A stretch of DNA of 64,000 bases, taken from positions 231,016 to 295,015 of the forward strand of contig JACPVR010000024.1 of NCBI GenBank assembly GCA_016197405.1, given 5' to 3'. The position numbers were made by a program, and so were the translations under genes. A model generated the notes under the pieces. It did not search any database. It was given only the letters and a program-made list of their open reading frames with translations, and had not been told where the DNA came from. Position 1 is the first letter of the stretch. Each line of letters opens with the position of its first letter. Of this stretch, positions 30,572 to 39,647 are shown in pieces. The DNA is from Mycobacterium sp. (lineage in GTDB: Bacteria; Actinomycetota; Actinomycetes; Mycobacteriales; Mycobacteriaceae).

Positions 30572-30988
30572 ATGACCGAATATGCACGTCGATTCAAACG
30601 GCTGGCGGCTGCAGCACTGTTTCCCGGCGTTTTCTGCCTGGCCGGTGTGGCCCCCGCGCAGGCCGAGACCGGACCCAGCTATCAGGGCGGCAATTGCCCC
30701 CAAGGGTTGACGTGCACGCATTGGTGCCCGGGCGACCCCGCCATTCCAGGCAGTCAGGTTCTCAGTTGGGACTGGAATGCCTGCCACGATTGGTACTGGA
30801 ACTCCGAAGGCATCGTCGACGTGACGACGAACATGATCTATCCGTGGTCGGGCACTGCGCACCAGGCCGCCCCGCCGCCGGAATTCGTGCCCGCGCCGCC
30901 TCCGCCACCGCCGGCGCCTCGCCCCTTCTGCACCCCGCGCGGCGCGCTCATCATCATCCCGCCCATTTGTGACGAGATCGGCTACTGA
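30572..30988 (+). CDS. Small exported Cys-containing protein (WCPG...WDWNxCH family)
   Basis: Signal peptide; HWCPGDPAIPGSQVLSWDWNACHDWYWNSEG; Pro-rich tail. Confidence 0.75.
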   Translation: MTEYARRFKRLAAAALFPGVFCLAGVAPAQAETGPSYQGGNCPQGLTCTHWCPGDPAIPGSQVLSWDWNACHDWYWNSEGIVDVTTNMIYPWSGTAHQAAPPPEFVPAPPPPPPAPRPFCTPRGALIIIPPICDEIGY

Positions 30989-31076
30989 TCAGGCGGAGCA
31001 CCCCGAGCCGCAGCGATGACATAGGATGATTACATCTGCTAATTATCCTGATTACGTCTGATCTTGGAGCGTGGAC

Positions 31077-31358
31077 ATGACCGTCAAGACCACTCTGCCT
31101 GCTCTCGCCGTCGCGGGCGGGCTCGCCGCAGCAATCCTTGGTCTGGGCGCGGCGACCGCGACCGCCGAACCGGCCGCGCCGCCGCCGGCACCGGTCGTTG
31201 TCGGTGAGGTACCGCCGCCCAACGCACCGCCCAAGCCCGCTGAGATGTGGAACGGGCAGCCGATCGTCTGGACATCGGGTTGGGGCGGCCGTTGGGGCGT
31301 CTGGATCAACGGCGGTTTCATCACGTTGTCGTCGAATATCAACACCGGCGGGGGATAG
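31077..31358 (+). CDS. Small exported Pro-rich protein
   Basis: MTVKTTLPALAVAGGLAAAILGLGAATATAEPAAPPPAP signal peptide; ATG at 31077. Confidence 0.7.
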   Translation: MTVKTTLPALAVAGGLAAAILGLGAATATAEPAAPPPAPVVVGEVPPPNAPPKPAEMWNGQPIVWTSGWGGRWGVWINGGFITLSSNINTGGG

Positions 31359-31390
31359 GCACTCCCGCGCCGGCCGCGGTAGATCTGCGG

Positions 31391-32035
31391 TCAGCGTGAG
31401 GCGTTGAGGATCTTTATCGCGAAGATCAGGGTGTCGCCCGGCTGGATCCCAGCGGCCGGCTGGCCTTCCGGGTAACCATCGGCAGAGGTCACCGCAACAC
31501 CGACCGTGGATCCGACCTTCTGGCCGGCGATGGCCTTCTGGAAACCGGCCACGACACCGTTGAGCGGGAAGTCGACCGGAGCTCCGCGCTGGTAGCTGCT
31601 GTCGAACACCGATCCGTCGCGGCCGTTGACGCCCATGTAGCAGACATCGACGGTCGCGGTCTCGGCCACGACCTCCCCGTCGCCGGCCTTGAGTGTGTGC
31701 ACCTGTGTTTCGGTGACGCTGAACGGTGCGGTCACCTTGATGCTCGGCGCCGCGGTATCGGTGGAACCCGTGACCGCGACACTGCCGGTCGCACCGGACA
31801 GCGTCCACTCGGGCGCAACGCCTTCTGCCGGTGCGGCGGTCGGGCAGCCGCCGGCCGGGGCCGTGTCCTCGGCAACGGGCGGCGGTGTGAACACGTCGGA
31901 CGCCGACGGTGTGCTGGTGCTCGCCGACGATGTACCGGTATCCGAGCCGCATCCGGACAGCGCCACGGCGAGCGTCGTGGCACAGGCGACAAGAGCGACG
32001 GAGGACGATTTACGAGAGAGGTTCACCGTCGCCAC
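31391..32035 (-). CDS. FKBP-type peptidyl-prolyl isomerase lipoprotein
   Basis: Lipobox VALSGCGSD; VDVCYMGVNGRDGSVFDSSYQRGAPVDFPLNGVVAGFQKAIAGQKVGSTVGVAV. Confidence 0.92.
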   Translation of the reverse strand: MATVNLSRKSSSVALVACATTLAVALSGCGSDTGTSSASTSTPSASDVFTPPPVAEDTAPAGGCPTAAPAEGVAPEWTLSGATGSVAVTGSTDTAAPSIKVTAPFSVTETQVHTLKAGDGEVVAETATVDVCYMGVNGRDGSVFDSSYQRGAPVDFPLNGVVAGFQKAIAGQKVGSTVGVAVTSADGYPEGQPAAGIQPGDTLIFAIKILNASR

Positions 32036-32188
32036 GCTACAGCCGCATCGTACGGCCGCCGCCGGGAACCCCGACCTCTGCGGGCAGCGACAGATCGGTC
32101 GCTGCCCGGTGGACGTGGGACTCGACGCGCCACCGAAATCGTCGACGACGTATTCCTGCCGCCGGCAACACGATCCACGACCCGGTGA

Positions 32189-33175
32189 TCACACCGCGCG
32201 ATTGTCCAGGATCACCTTCCCCACGGTGCCCTTGGCCTCGAGCAACTCGTGGGCACGTGCCGCCTCCGACATCGGCAGCACCGTGTCGACGACGGGCCGC
32301 AGCGCACCGGATGCGTACAGGGGCAGAACGTCCCGGGTCACCCCGGCGATGATCTGAGCCTTCTGCTCGACCGGGCGGGATCGCAGCATCGTTGCCGAAA
32401 CGGTGGCGCGCTTGGACATCAGCAGTCCCAGGTCAAGCGGCGCCGGTGTCGTGGAGCCGCCGATGATAACCAGATGTCCGTCCGGCGCAAGACATTCGAG
32501 ATTTCGCGTGAGGTAGTCGGTGCCCACCACGTCCAGGATGGCATCGACGCCGCGGCCGTCCGTCGCTGCCAGCGTGGCGGCGACGAAATCCTGGCTGCGG
32601 TAGTTGATCGCGGTGCTGGCTCCGAGCTGCTGGCCGGCGCGGGCTTTCTCATCACTGCCGGCGGTCGTGATCACCCGTGCTCCGATCGCGGCGGCCCACT
32701 GAATTGCGAAGGTTCCGATACCGCCGCCTGCGCCATGGATCAGTACGGCTTGGCCGGCATGCAGACCGGCGATCATGGCGAGGTTCGAATAGACCGTCGC
32801 AGCCACTTCAGGAACGGCGGCAGCCTCCAAGACGGTCAAGCCTTGGGGGATGGGCATGACCTGGCTGGCCGGCACCGCGACTTCGTCCGCGTAGCCACCA
32901 CCATCGAGCAGGGCGCACACCTGGTCACCGGGCGACCAGCCGGTTATGTCGACATCGACCGCTGCGATCGTCCCGGCACACTCCAACCCCAAAGGCTTTG
33001 GCGCCCAAGCCGGCACGGGGTAGTGGCCGCGTCGCTGCAAAAGGTCGGCATTGTTGACCCCTGCCGCGGCGACCCGGATGACGACTTCCCGGGGTCCTGG
33101 ATGCAGCGGCTCCACCGCACGCAGGCCGAGGACAGAGGGCGGCCCGGGCTGATCGAACAATATTGCTGAGGGCAT
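32189..33175 (-). CDS. NADPH:quinone oxidoreductase-like MDR protein
   Basis: AAAGVNNADLLQRRGHYPVPAWAPKPLGLECAG...VLIHGAGGGIGTFAIQWAAAIGARVITTAGS. Confidence 0.93.
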   Translation of the reverse strand: MPSAILFDQPGPPSVLGLRAVEPLHPGPREVVIRVAAAGVNNADLLQRRGHYPVPAWAPKPLGLECAGTIAAVDVDITGWSPGDQVCALLDGGGYADEVAVPASQVMPIPQGLTVLEAAAVPEVAATVYSNLAMIAGLHAGQAVLIHGAGGGIGTFAIQWAAAIGARVITTAGSDEKARAGQQLGASTAINYRSQDFVAATLAATDGRGVDAILDVVGTDYLTRNLECLAPDGHLVIIGGSTTPAPLDLGLLMSKRATVSATMLRSRPVEQKAQIIAGVTRDVLPLYASGALRPVVDTVLPMSEAARAHELLEAKGTVGKVILDNRAV

Positions 33176-33214
33176 GACGAATCTCCGTTCAGACGATTGT
33201 CGGGTTTGCCGCGG

Positions 33215-33772
33215 TCAGACGGACGCCGCGACGCGTGCCGTGGCCCACCGGGCGATGCTCTGTGCGTACCGGGGCGTCTCGACGCGGCAATGCCGACCCG
33301 ACGCCTCCTGCCGTGCTGCAGCCGCCTCGGTGAACGTCTGTCCTTGCTCGGCGATGAACGTCATGAATTGCTCGGTGGGATGCGAGGTCACCGTGTTGGT
33401 GTAGCGGCAGTTGTCCCCGTCGAGTTGTTCCATGCACAGTTCCCAGATGACCTGCGTACTCGTCCATCCGCGGGGCGTGAGCACATCGGAAAGCGACACC
33501 ATCTTGCAGTAGTGCGCCTCGGCCACTTCGAACCGATACTGCTGCACCACCAGCCCGGTGCCGATCATCTCGATGTTGATCGACATCGGCGTCCCATCAT
33601 CGTCGACGGTATAGCCGGCGGCCTTGTGGTCGCCTGGGGCGCAACGCTGATACTCATGTGTCGGAAGGGTTTTCAGCCATTGTGCAATGTCGACGTGATC
33701 GAACGGGGCAACCACATCGGCGGTCACGACGGCGTGCGATAGGACCAGGTCTTCGCGGATGGCGGTGCTCAT
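33215..33772 (-). CDS. SRPBCC-like/hypothetical protein
   Basis: Intact ORF from MSTAIREDLVLSHAVVTADVVAPFDHVDIAQWL; family call tentative. Confidence 0.6.
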   Translation of the reverse strand: MSTAIREDLVLSHAVVTADVVAPFDHVDIAQWLKTLPTHEYQRCAPGDHKAAGYTVDDDGTPMSINIEMIGTGLVVQQYRFEVAEAHYCKMVSLSDVLTPRGWTSTQVIWELCMEQLDGDNCRYTNTVTSHPTEQFMTFIAEQGQTFTEAAAARQEASGRHCRVETPRYAQSIARWATARVAASV

Positions 33773-33919
33773 GGGTGACTCCTGTTCGAGGATCGCGGGG
33801 CATTTCAGCCTCTGACACGTTCGGTTGACCGCGTCGACAACCGATGTGACAAGCATCCTTCGGCGAACAGGTGCCCTCAATGCCGCTACCCGGACTGTCC
33901 TGGGTAGTGCTAGCGGTAT

Positions 33920-34309
33920 CTATGGCGCGGAGATCCGCGGGTCGACGGTGTATCGGCCGCCGGGGTCCTGGCAGAAGAACAATCCGCAGTTGAACGGCGG
34001 CCGAGTGAGGTTCTCCAACGGGATCTCGGCCGGGGGGAGAGCACCTTCCCAGACGCTGTCGGCCACGTTGCCGCCCGGTTCGCCGTACACCCACCAGTAG
34101 GTGTGGCAGACGTTCCAATCCCAGTTGGGACGGCCCGATCCCGACGCGGCAAAACCTTGGTACTGGCCCGGGCACCAGGTGAATGGTCCGGTAGCCCGGC
34201 CTGGCTCGGCCTGCGCGGTGGCGGGTGTCAGCACCACGCTGGCGAGTGCTCCTGCGCCTGCCAGCAGCACCGCAGCGGCGGCTCGTTTGGTTCGAGATGT
34301 CGAGAACAT
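33920..34309 (-). CDS. Small exported Cys-containing protein (WCPG...WDWNxCH family)
   Basis: Signal peptide MFSTSRTKRAAAAVLLAGAGALASVVLTPATAQA; FTWCPGQYQGFAASGSGRPNWDWNVCHTYWW. Confidence 0.75.
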   Translation of the reverse strand: MFSTSRTKRAAAAVLLAGAGALASVVLTPATAQAEPGRATGPFTWCPGQYQGFAASGSGRPNWDWNVCHTYWWVYGEPGGNVADSVWEGALPPAEIPLENLTRPPFNCGLFFCQDPGGRYTVDPRISAP

Positions 34310-34416
34310 GGTCAGCTCCGTTCTGTGTTGTCGTGTCTTGACGACAAGTAAAGAGCCCGCCAGTTCTACCGATCCCAATTTCTGTGAAAGTGCTGTGTGC
34401 AACGCTAGGCGCCCAA

Positions 34417-34821
34417 CTACGGGGGCGACCCCAGTTGGGTAGCGACATCGCCCGTGTCCACGATGACGCGCTCGGCGATCACCTTTCCGGATTCGTCGAA
34501 GGTGACGATCGCAGCCATCTCGATGGAGATCCTGTTGCCACTTGCGGGGATTCCCGCATAACACCCATCGTGCGTTCCTTCGAAGGTCACCAACATGGCG
34601 CCGGTCAAACCCTCTTGCCCCAAGGCTGTGATTTTCGCTCGCAGGTTGCTGAACCCGGCGAAAAGGGCAGCCTCACGGGCGCGGAGCGCATCCAGGCCGC
34701 TCTGCGGGCCGGTCAGGGGAGAGGTGTAGGCAGCCGGTTCGGCCCACAATCGGGTGACGGCGTCGGGGTCGTGCGCGTTGACTGCCGCTGCTGCGGCATC
34801 AGCGAACTGGTGGATGAACAT
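34417..34821 (-). CDS. SnoaL/NTF2-like protein
   Basis: DAAAAAVNAHDPDAVTRLWAEPAAYTSPLTGPQSGLDALRAREAALFAGF. Confidence 0.8.
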   Translation of the reverse strand: MFIHQFADAAAAAVNAHDPDAVTRLWAEPAAYTSPLTGPQSGLDALRAREAALFAGFSNLRAKITALGQEGLTGAMLVTFEGTHDGCYAGIPASGNRISIEMAAIVTFDESGKVIAERVIVDTGDVATQLGSPP

Positions 34822-34846
34822 GGAACTGTCCTCGCGTGTGGATAGG

Positions 34847-35653
34847 TCAGCGGGCGACCGCTCGGGGGCGCACCGAACGCTCGGCGATACCGAGTGCCAG
34901 ACGTTCGGGCAGGCGCGGAGCCAAGGCGGCGACCAGAGCATTCAATCGGCCGTCGACAACACTTGGCCGCTTGCATTGAAGGGCTCGCAACGTCGTGTCG
35001 ACCACATCGTCGGGGTTTCGCCTCCGCCCGACCGATGCGTCCTCGCCGGCGATCTCGAAGAACTCGGTTTCGGTTGCCCCCGGGCAGACCGCGACGACGC
35101 GCACCCCGGTGGATCGGGTCTCCGCCCATAGCGCCCGCGTGAACGACAACACGAACGCCTTCGTCGCGCCGTAGACCGCCATATGCGGAATAGGCTGGAA
35201 CGCAGCGGTACTCGCGATATTGATGATCGCGCCGCCCCCTCGCTGCACCATCGCCGGTAGGAGACGCGTCGTCAGGTCGGCGAGCCCGACCACGTTGAGC
35301 TGAATCTGACTCACGATTGCATCCGGATCCGCGTTGACCAGGTCCCCGTGTGAGCCGACACCGGCATTGTTGACCAGTACGTCCACGGCCAGCCCGGCCG
35401 CACCGATGGCCGCGCACAGACCTGAGGCGGCTCCGGGCACCGCCAGGTCGGCCACCATGACGTCCACAGTCGAGGCGTACCGGCGGTGCATCTCGGCGGC
35501 GAGGGCTTTGAGGGCCTCCTCCCGCCGTGCCACCACGATGAGCCGGGCGCCGTGCGCCGCGGCCCGTTCGGCGAAAGCCCGGCCGATCCCGGAGGAAGCC
35601 CCCGTGATCAGCACCGTCTTGCCGTCGAAGAGTTCCTTGTCCATCCGCGCCAT
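34847..35653 (-). CDS. SDR family oxidoreductase
   Basis: FDGKTVLITGASSGIGRAFAERAAAHGARLIVVARRE...YGATKAFVLSFTRAL. Confidence 0.93.
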   Translation of the reverse strand: MARMDKELFDGKTVLITGASSGIGRAFAERAAAHGARLIVVARREEALKALAAEMHRRYASTVDVMVADLAVPGAASGLCAAIGAAGLAVDVLVNNAGVGSHGDLVNADPDAIVSQIQLNVVGLADLTTRLLPAMVQRGGGAIINIASTAAFQPIPHMAVYGATKAFVLSFTRALWAETRSTGVRVVAVCPGATETEFFEIAGEDASVGRRRNPDDVVDTTLRALQCKRPSVVDGRLNALVAALAPRLPERLALGIAERSVRPRAVAR

Positions 35654-35672
35654 TCAGTCCCTCTTCCATAAA

Positions 35673-35686
35673 ACCGACCATGCGGT
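35673..35686. promoter_or_regulatory. Candidate TetR operator (ACCG-N6-CGGT) between divergent SDR and TetR genes
   Basis: ACCGACCATGCGGT in the 35654-35743 intergenic region. Confidence 0.5.
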
Positions 35687-35743
35687 ATGTTTAATTGCGA
35701 CCTATATTGCACCGTGGCAAGGGCAGAAGCAAGAGGAGGCTCG

Positions 35744-36388
35744 ATGAGCGGTGAATCGTCGGCACGCGGAGCCGGGAGGCCATCAGGTTCGACAACCAAG
35801 GGCGAGGCCACCCGGGGTCACATCATCGACGCCTCGGCTGCGGTGTTCGCCCGGGTCGGCTACGACAGGGCGCGGATGGCCGAACTCGTCGACGCGACAG
35901 GCCTGACCAAAGGTGCGGTGTATTTCCATTTCGACAGCAAGGAAGCACTCGCGCTTGCCGTTCTCGAGGCGAAGCACGCCCAGTGGCTCAGCGACGTCGA
36001 GCAACGCCTCAAGCAGCTTTCACCCGGGCGGGCCCGGCTCACACACCTGTGTGCGGCGATGATCGAACTGCACCGTCGCGACACCACGACGTGGGCCATT
36101 GCACGCCTGACCCAGAATCTCACCGAATTCGACAGCACCCGCCCGCGTGCTGCCGACCTGACCCGACAGTGGGTGGATTTCGTTGCCGGATTGATCAGGG
36201 AGGCACAGGAACTCGGTGACAGCCCGCACCACCTGGACCCCACGGCGGTCGCGGTGGCCCTGGTCGGCGCGTTCGACGGCTTGAAATCGATTCACGACAC
36301 CCTGTCGGGCGCAGGCGGGGAGCACTTTGAATCGTCAAGTGCCGTTCTCCAGGCGATGGCCCTCAACTACCTACTGGTTGACCGATAG
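35744..36388 (+). CDS. TetR family regulator (ScbR-like)
   Basis: IIDASAAVFARVGYDRARMAELVDATGLTKGAVYFHFDSKEALALAVLEA. Confidence 0.9.
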   Translation: MSGESSARGAGRPSGSTTKGEATRGHIIDASAAVFARVGYDRARMAELVDATGLTKGAVYFHFDSKEALALAVLEAKHAQWLSDVEQRLKQLSPGRARLTHLCAAMIELHRRDTTTWAIARLTQNLTEFDSTRPRAADLTRQWVDFVAGLIREAQELGDSPHHLDPTAVAVALVGAFDGLKSIHDTLSGAGGEHFESSSAVLQAMALNYLLVDR

Positions 36389-36463
36389 ATCTGCTGCCGG
36401 GCAATGTATCTCACGCAGCAGCGGGTGGTCCGCCAAGCTGCACACTGGTCGAGCCGGAGAACC

Positions 36464-36763
36464 TCACTCGCGTAGCGCCTCCTCGATGCGTTCGACTTTC
36501 GCGGTGAGCTGGCCGATGTGACCTGGGCGGATATCGGCCTTGAGTACCAGGCTCACCCGCGGGGAGGCGGCCGCAACAGCATCGACAGCCTGTTTGACCA
36601 CCGCCATCACCTCATCCCACTCGCCTTCGATGTTGGTGAACATGGCGTTGGTCTCGTTCGGCAGACCTGATGCCCGCACGACTCGGATCGCCTCCGCGAC
36701 AGCCGCACTGACGCTACCGTTTTCGTCGCCGCCCGACGGGCTGACGCTGAATGCGACGAGCAT
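36464..36763 (-). CDS. MTH1187 family thiamine-binding protein
   Basis: [61 protein letters not shown]. Confidence 0.88.
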   Translation of the reverse strand: MLVAFSVSPSGGDENGSVSAAVAEAIRVVRASGLPNETNAMFTNIEGEWDEVMAVVKQAVDAVAAASPRVSLVLKADIRPGHIGQLTAKVERIEEALRE

Positions 36764-36769
36764 GGTCGT

Positions 36770-37159
36770 CTACTGCTTGCTGAAAGCGGTCGGCCGCACC
36801 ACCAGGATTACGCGGTCTGCCTTGTCGGCAGGCGGTTCGGTCAACGGTCCGTCGTATCGGTCGTTGAGTTCGAGGTAAAAAGCACCCGTCGGGTCAGGCA
36901 CGATCTCCTCGACGACGCCGCGAACCTCGAGGTAGCGATATGGGTTGTCGGGGTCGATGACCGACATCGCCACGGCGGGGTTGGCCGACACGTTGCGGTA
37001 CTTCTGACGTCTGGTGGTGTGGGTGAAGCGCAGCACTTCACCGTCCCACGCGAACCACATCGCATTGACCTGCGGTGTGCCGTCGGGGCGAACAGTCGCG
37101 AGGTGTCCGTACAGCGGACGCTCGAGCAGCGATTCGTAACCCTCGGGGATGGCGACCAT
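36770..37159 (-). CDS. PPOX-class F420-dependent oxidoreductase
   Basis: LLERPLYGHLATVRPDGTPQVNAMWFAWDGEVLRFTHTTRRQKYRNVSANPAVAMSVID. Confidence 0.92.
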   Translation of the reverse strand: MVAIPEGYESLLERPLYGHLATVRPDGTPQVNAMWFAWDGEVLRFTHTTRRQKYRNVSANPAVAMSVIDPDNPYRYLEVRGVVEEIVPDPTGAFYLELNDRYDGPLTEPPADKADRVILVVRPTAFSKQ

Positions 37160-37193
37160 GGTGAATCCTCTCGACGCGGCGGTGTGGGCTCTT

Positions 37194-37547
37194 CTAAGTT
37201 GTATCGCGGATTTCGCCGCTGTGGCCGCACTCCGGCTCAGCGGAGCCCGTCGACGTGGTTGCGCCGATGTCCGTGGAGCGCGTCAACTCCGCGAACTCCA
37301 CGCTGTTCCCGGTCAATTGCTCGGCACGGACGCGGAACGCCTCGATCGCGTCGGTTCCTGCACCCCATCGCGCGGGCGGATTGGCCATGTTCGCGATTCG
37401 AACAATGGCGGAGCCGAACTTGGCGGGATCACCCAGTTGCGCGTGGTTCATGCTGTCGAGCCACCGGCGTCGCTCACCCGAGAACGGGTGATAGTCGTCA
37501 ATCTTCTCCTCGCCGTAGCTGACGGAGGCCGGGGTCGATCGCAACAC
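37194..37547 (-). pseudogene. Truncated SDR oxidoreductase (C-terminal remnant)
   Basis: LRSTPASVSYGEEKIDDYH...QLGDPAKFGSAIVRIANMANPPARWGAGTDAIEAFRVRAEQL; Rossmann N-terminus absent. Confidence 0.65.
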
Positions 37548-37657
37548 CGATCCCGAGCGAGGTTCAACTCAGCGGTCCAGAGGGCTGACGCGAGCGCCCA
37601 CCTCACGCCGCCCCGCCACAAGGCGCCAGGTGCAGTGGGTCCTCATCGATAGACGGC

Positions 37658-37692
37658 GATGCGGCGCGCCACCGCTTGCAGCGCGCCGCATC
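37658..37692. terminator. Strong GC-rich hairpin, likely terminator-like
   Basis: GATGCGGCGCGC-(11 nt)-GCGCGCCGCATC perfect 12-bp arms, 25 bp beyond the 37718-37924 CDS stop; no U-tract. Confidence 0.55.
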
Positions 37693-37717
37693 GTCTCGTG
37701 CTCGACTAATGCCTAGA

Positions 37718-37924
37718 TCACCGGCCGGGCGGCGGCGGTGGCGGCGCCGGGTTCGGCGGGCAAGGCTTCAACGGCAACGGCACGCACTGCCCTGGCGGGG
37801 GCGGTGGCGGCGGCGCGGCATTGGCGACACCGCCGGCGAAACCGAGTCCCGCCAGCGCAACACCACCTGACAACGCAGCCATTCCCATGATCTTGCTGAG
37901 CCTGGGAATCGAGTGGATCTTCAT
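37718..37924 (-). CDS. Small exported Pro-rich peptide
   Basis: MKIHSIPRLSKIMGMAALSGGVALAGLGFAGGVANAAPPPPPPPGQCVPLPLKPCPPNPAPPPPPPGR. Confidence 0.7.
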   Translation of the reverse strand: MKIHSIPRLSKIMGMAALSGGVALAGLGFAGGVANAAPPPPPPPGQCVPLPLKPCPPNPAPPPPPPGR

Positions 37925-38450
37925 CACGAACTCCTTTCCTAGAAACGATGTCGGCACCTTCACTGCTCCCGACATGTGCAACGGTGCCATGATTCGGGGA
38001 CGGATCGCCAGTTGCCTTGCCGCTCAATAGATGTGAACGCTATAGAATCCGATAAGAATGAGCTGTGCGCGCGTCGAAGCGAGCTTCTTTCCACACCGAA
38101 CCGGACAACGTCGGCGCGAATGTTATCGAATTGGCATCGCGAGCAGGATATTTCGCCAACGAAGCAACTTGACCCGTGAATCACTCACGGCCGGGCTTCG
38201 TCCGATCAACAGAAGTGTCGTGACGGTGACGCCGAGAAAAGTGATTGGGCTTGAAGGTGATTCGCGTTCACGCACGACCGAATGCACACAGAGGCACTGC
38301 TCGCAGGAGGCGCACCGTCCACGGAGGCGAACATCTGTTCTCGACTGGATGTCTACCCATCACCAGCACGACCGGCGCGGGACCCTGAGGGATTCGCTGG
38401 TTATGCGTCGGCGTGACGAACACAGGCCTCCGCAGGGGAGTGGGGGTTGG

Positions 38451-39209
38451 TCACGCCTTCAGCATGTAACCGCAACCCCGCACCGTGCGAATCATCGGCT
38501 GGTGGTGGCCCAGGTCGACCTTTTTCCGAAGGTAGGAGATGAATATCTCGACGACATTGGTACTGCCGCCGAAATCGTATCCCCACACCTCTTCCAAGAG
38601 CTGCGATTTGGATACTATGCGACTCGCATTCAGCATTAGCAGTCGCAAGAGTCGATATTCGGTCGCCGTGAGCAGCACCGATTTACCTCCGCGGGTCGCC
38701 TCGTGGCTGAATTCATTCAGAACCAAATCGCCGACCTCGAGGATTCCAGGTTCGACACCGAGCCCAGAGCGCTTGATGAGTGAGCGTAAACGCAGAACCA
38801 CTTCCTCGACATGGAATGGCTTGCTGACATAGTCGTCACCGCCTTGCGCCAACCCCTCGATACGGTCTTCCGGCGCGGTGAGGGAGCTCAGCAGCATGAC
38901 CGGAATTGTCGGGCGATTTGCGCGCAGGCCCCGCATCACCGCGAGACCGTCGAGTCCCGGTAAAGCGACTTCGATGATGACGAGATCGGGCGGATCGCAC
39001 CGCGCCATTCGTAAGGCGCTGGGCCCGTCGTTGGCGATCGACACGATCCAGCCCTCACGGCGCAGCGCCAGGCCGATCAGCTCGCTGGCCATGGGATCGA
39101 CGTCGACGATCAGGACACGTATCGGATCGCCGTTCGCGCGAACGATAGGAGCCGTTATCTGGTGGCTGTAACTCGGGGATCCCAGGGCCGGGTCCGATGT
39201 CAACGTCAT
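38451..39209 (-). CDS. OmpR/PhoB-type response regulator, atypical receiver (D to E at phosphoacceptor position)
   Basis: Receiver VLIVDVDPMASE...DLVIIEVALPGLDGL...KPFHVEEVV; winged helix GGKSVLLTATEYRLLRLLMLNASRIVSKSQLLEEVWGYDF...YLRKKVD. Confidence 0.9.
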   Translation of the reverse strand: MTLTSDPALGSPSYSHQITAPIVRANGDPIRVLIVDVDPMASELIGLALRREGWIVSIANDGPSALRMARCDPPDLVIIEVALPGLDGLAVMRGLRANRPTIPVMLLSSLTAPEDRIEGLAQGGDDYVSKPFHVEEVVLRLRSLIKRSGLGVEPGILEVGDLVLNEFSHEATRGGKSVLLTATEYRLLRLLMLNASRIVSKSQLLEEVWGYDFGGSTNVVEIFISYLRKKVDLGHHQPMIRTVRGCGYMLKA

Positions 39210-39404
39210 TCTGATGTCCTCGCGGGGATAGGGATGGCCAACATTGCGGCGTCTCCAGTCGGCTCCGTCCTGACGGACCAAATGGAGTCGACCCTCGCCT
39301 CGATCGGTATCCGACACCGGACGAGCCGTGGGGCCGATGCGCCTAATTGCTTGAGACAGCCTCTCTCACTCGTGACAACTGCGTTTACAGCGTCGAAGAT
39401 AGCA

Positions 39405-39430
39405 TGTTAGTGATTCCCTAACATCCTAAC
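39405..39430. promoter_or_regulatory. Inverted/direct repeat cluster in response regulator upstream region
   Basis: TGTTAG-TGATTCC-CTAACA then AT-CCTAAC; direct CCTAAC units 8 bp apart. Confidence 0.4.
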
Positions 39431-39647
39431 TTCACGCTTTAAGCAGGGGTTTCTACAACGAGTCGGTGGATCTGAGCTTGTTTGCACCGGTGCCGCACGA
39501 ACGGGCATGACACGGCGAAGGACCGGGTGGACCGACTGCCTTCGGTGCGCCGACGGCGCATGATCCGGCGCGATGGATGCACGAACGGCGCCGCCGAGGG
39601 CGCCTGCCAGAGGGGCGAGCGTCCTTGGTCAGTAGGTCATGCGGCGG

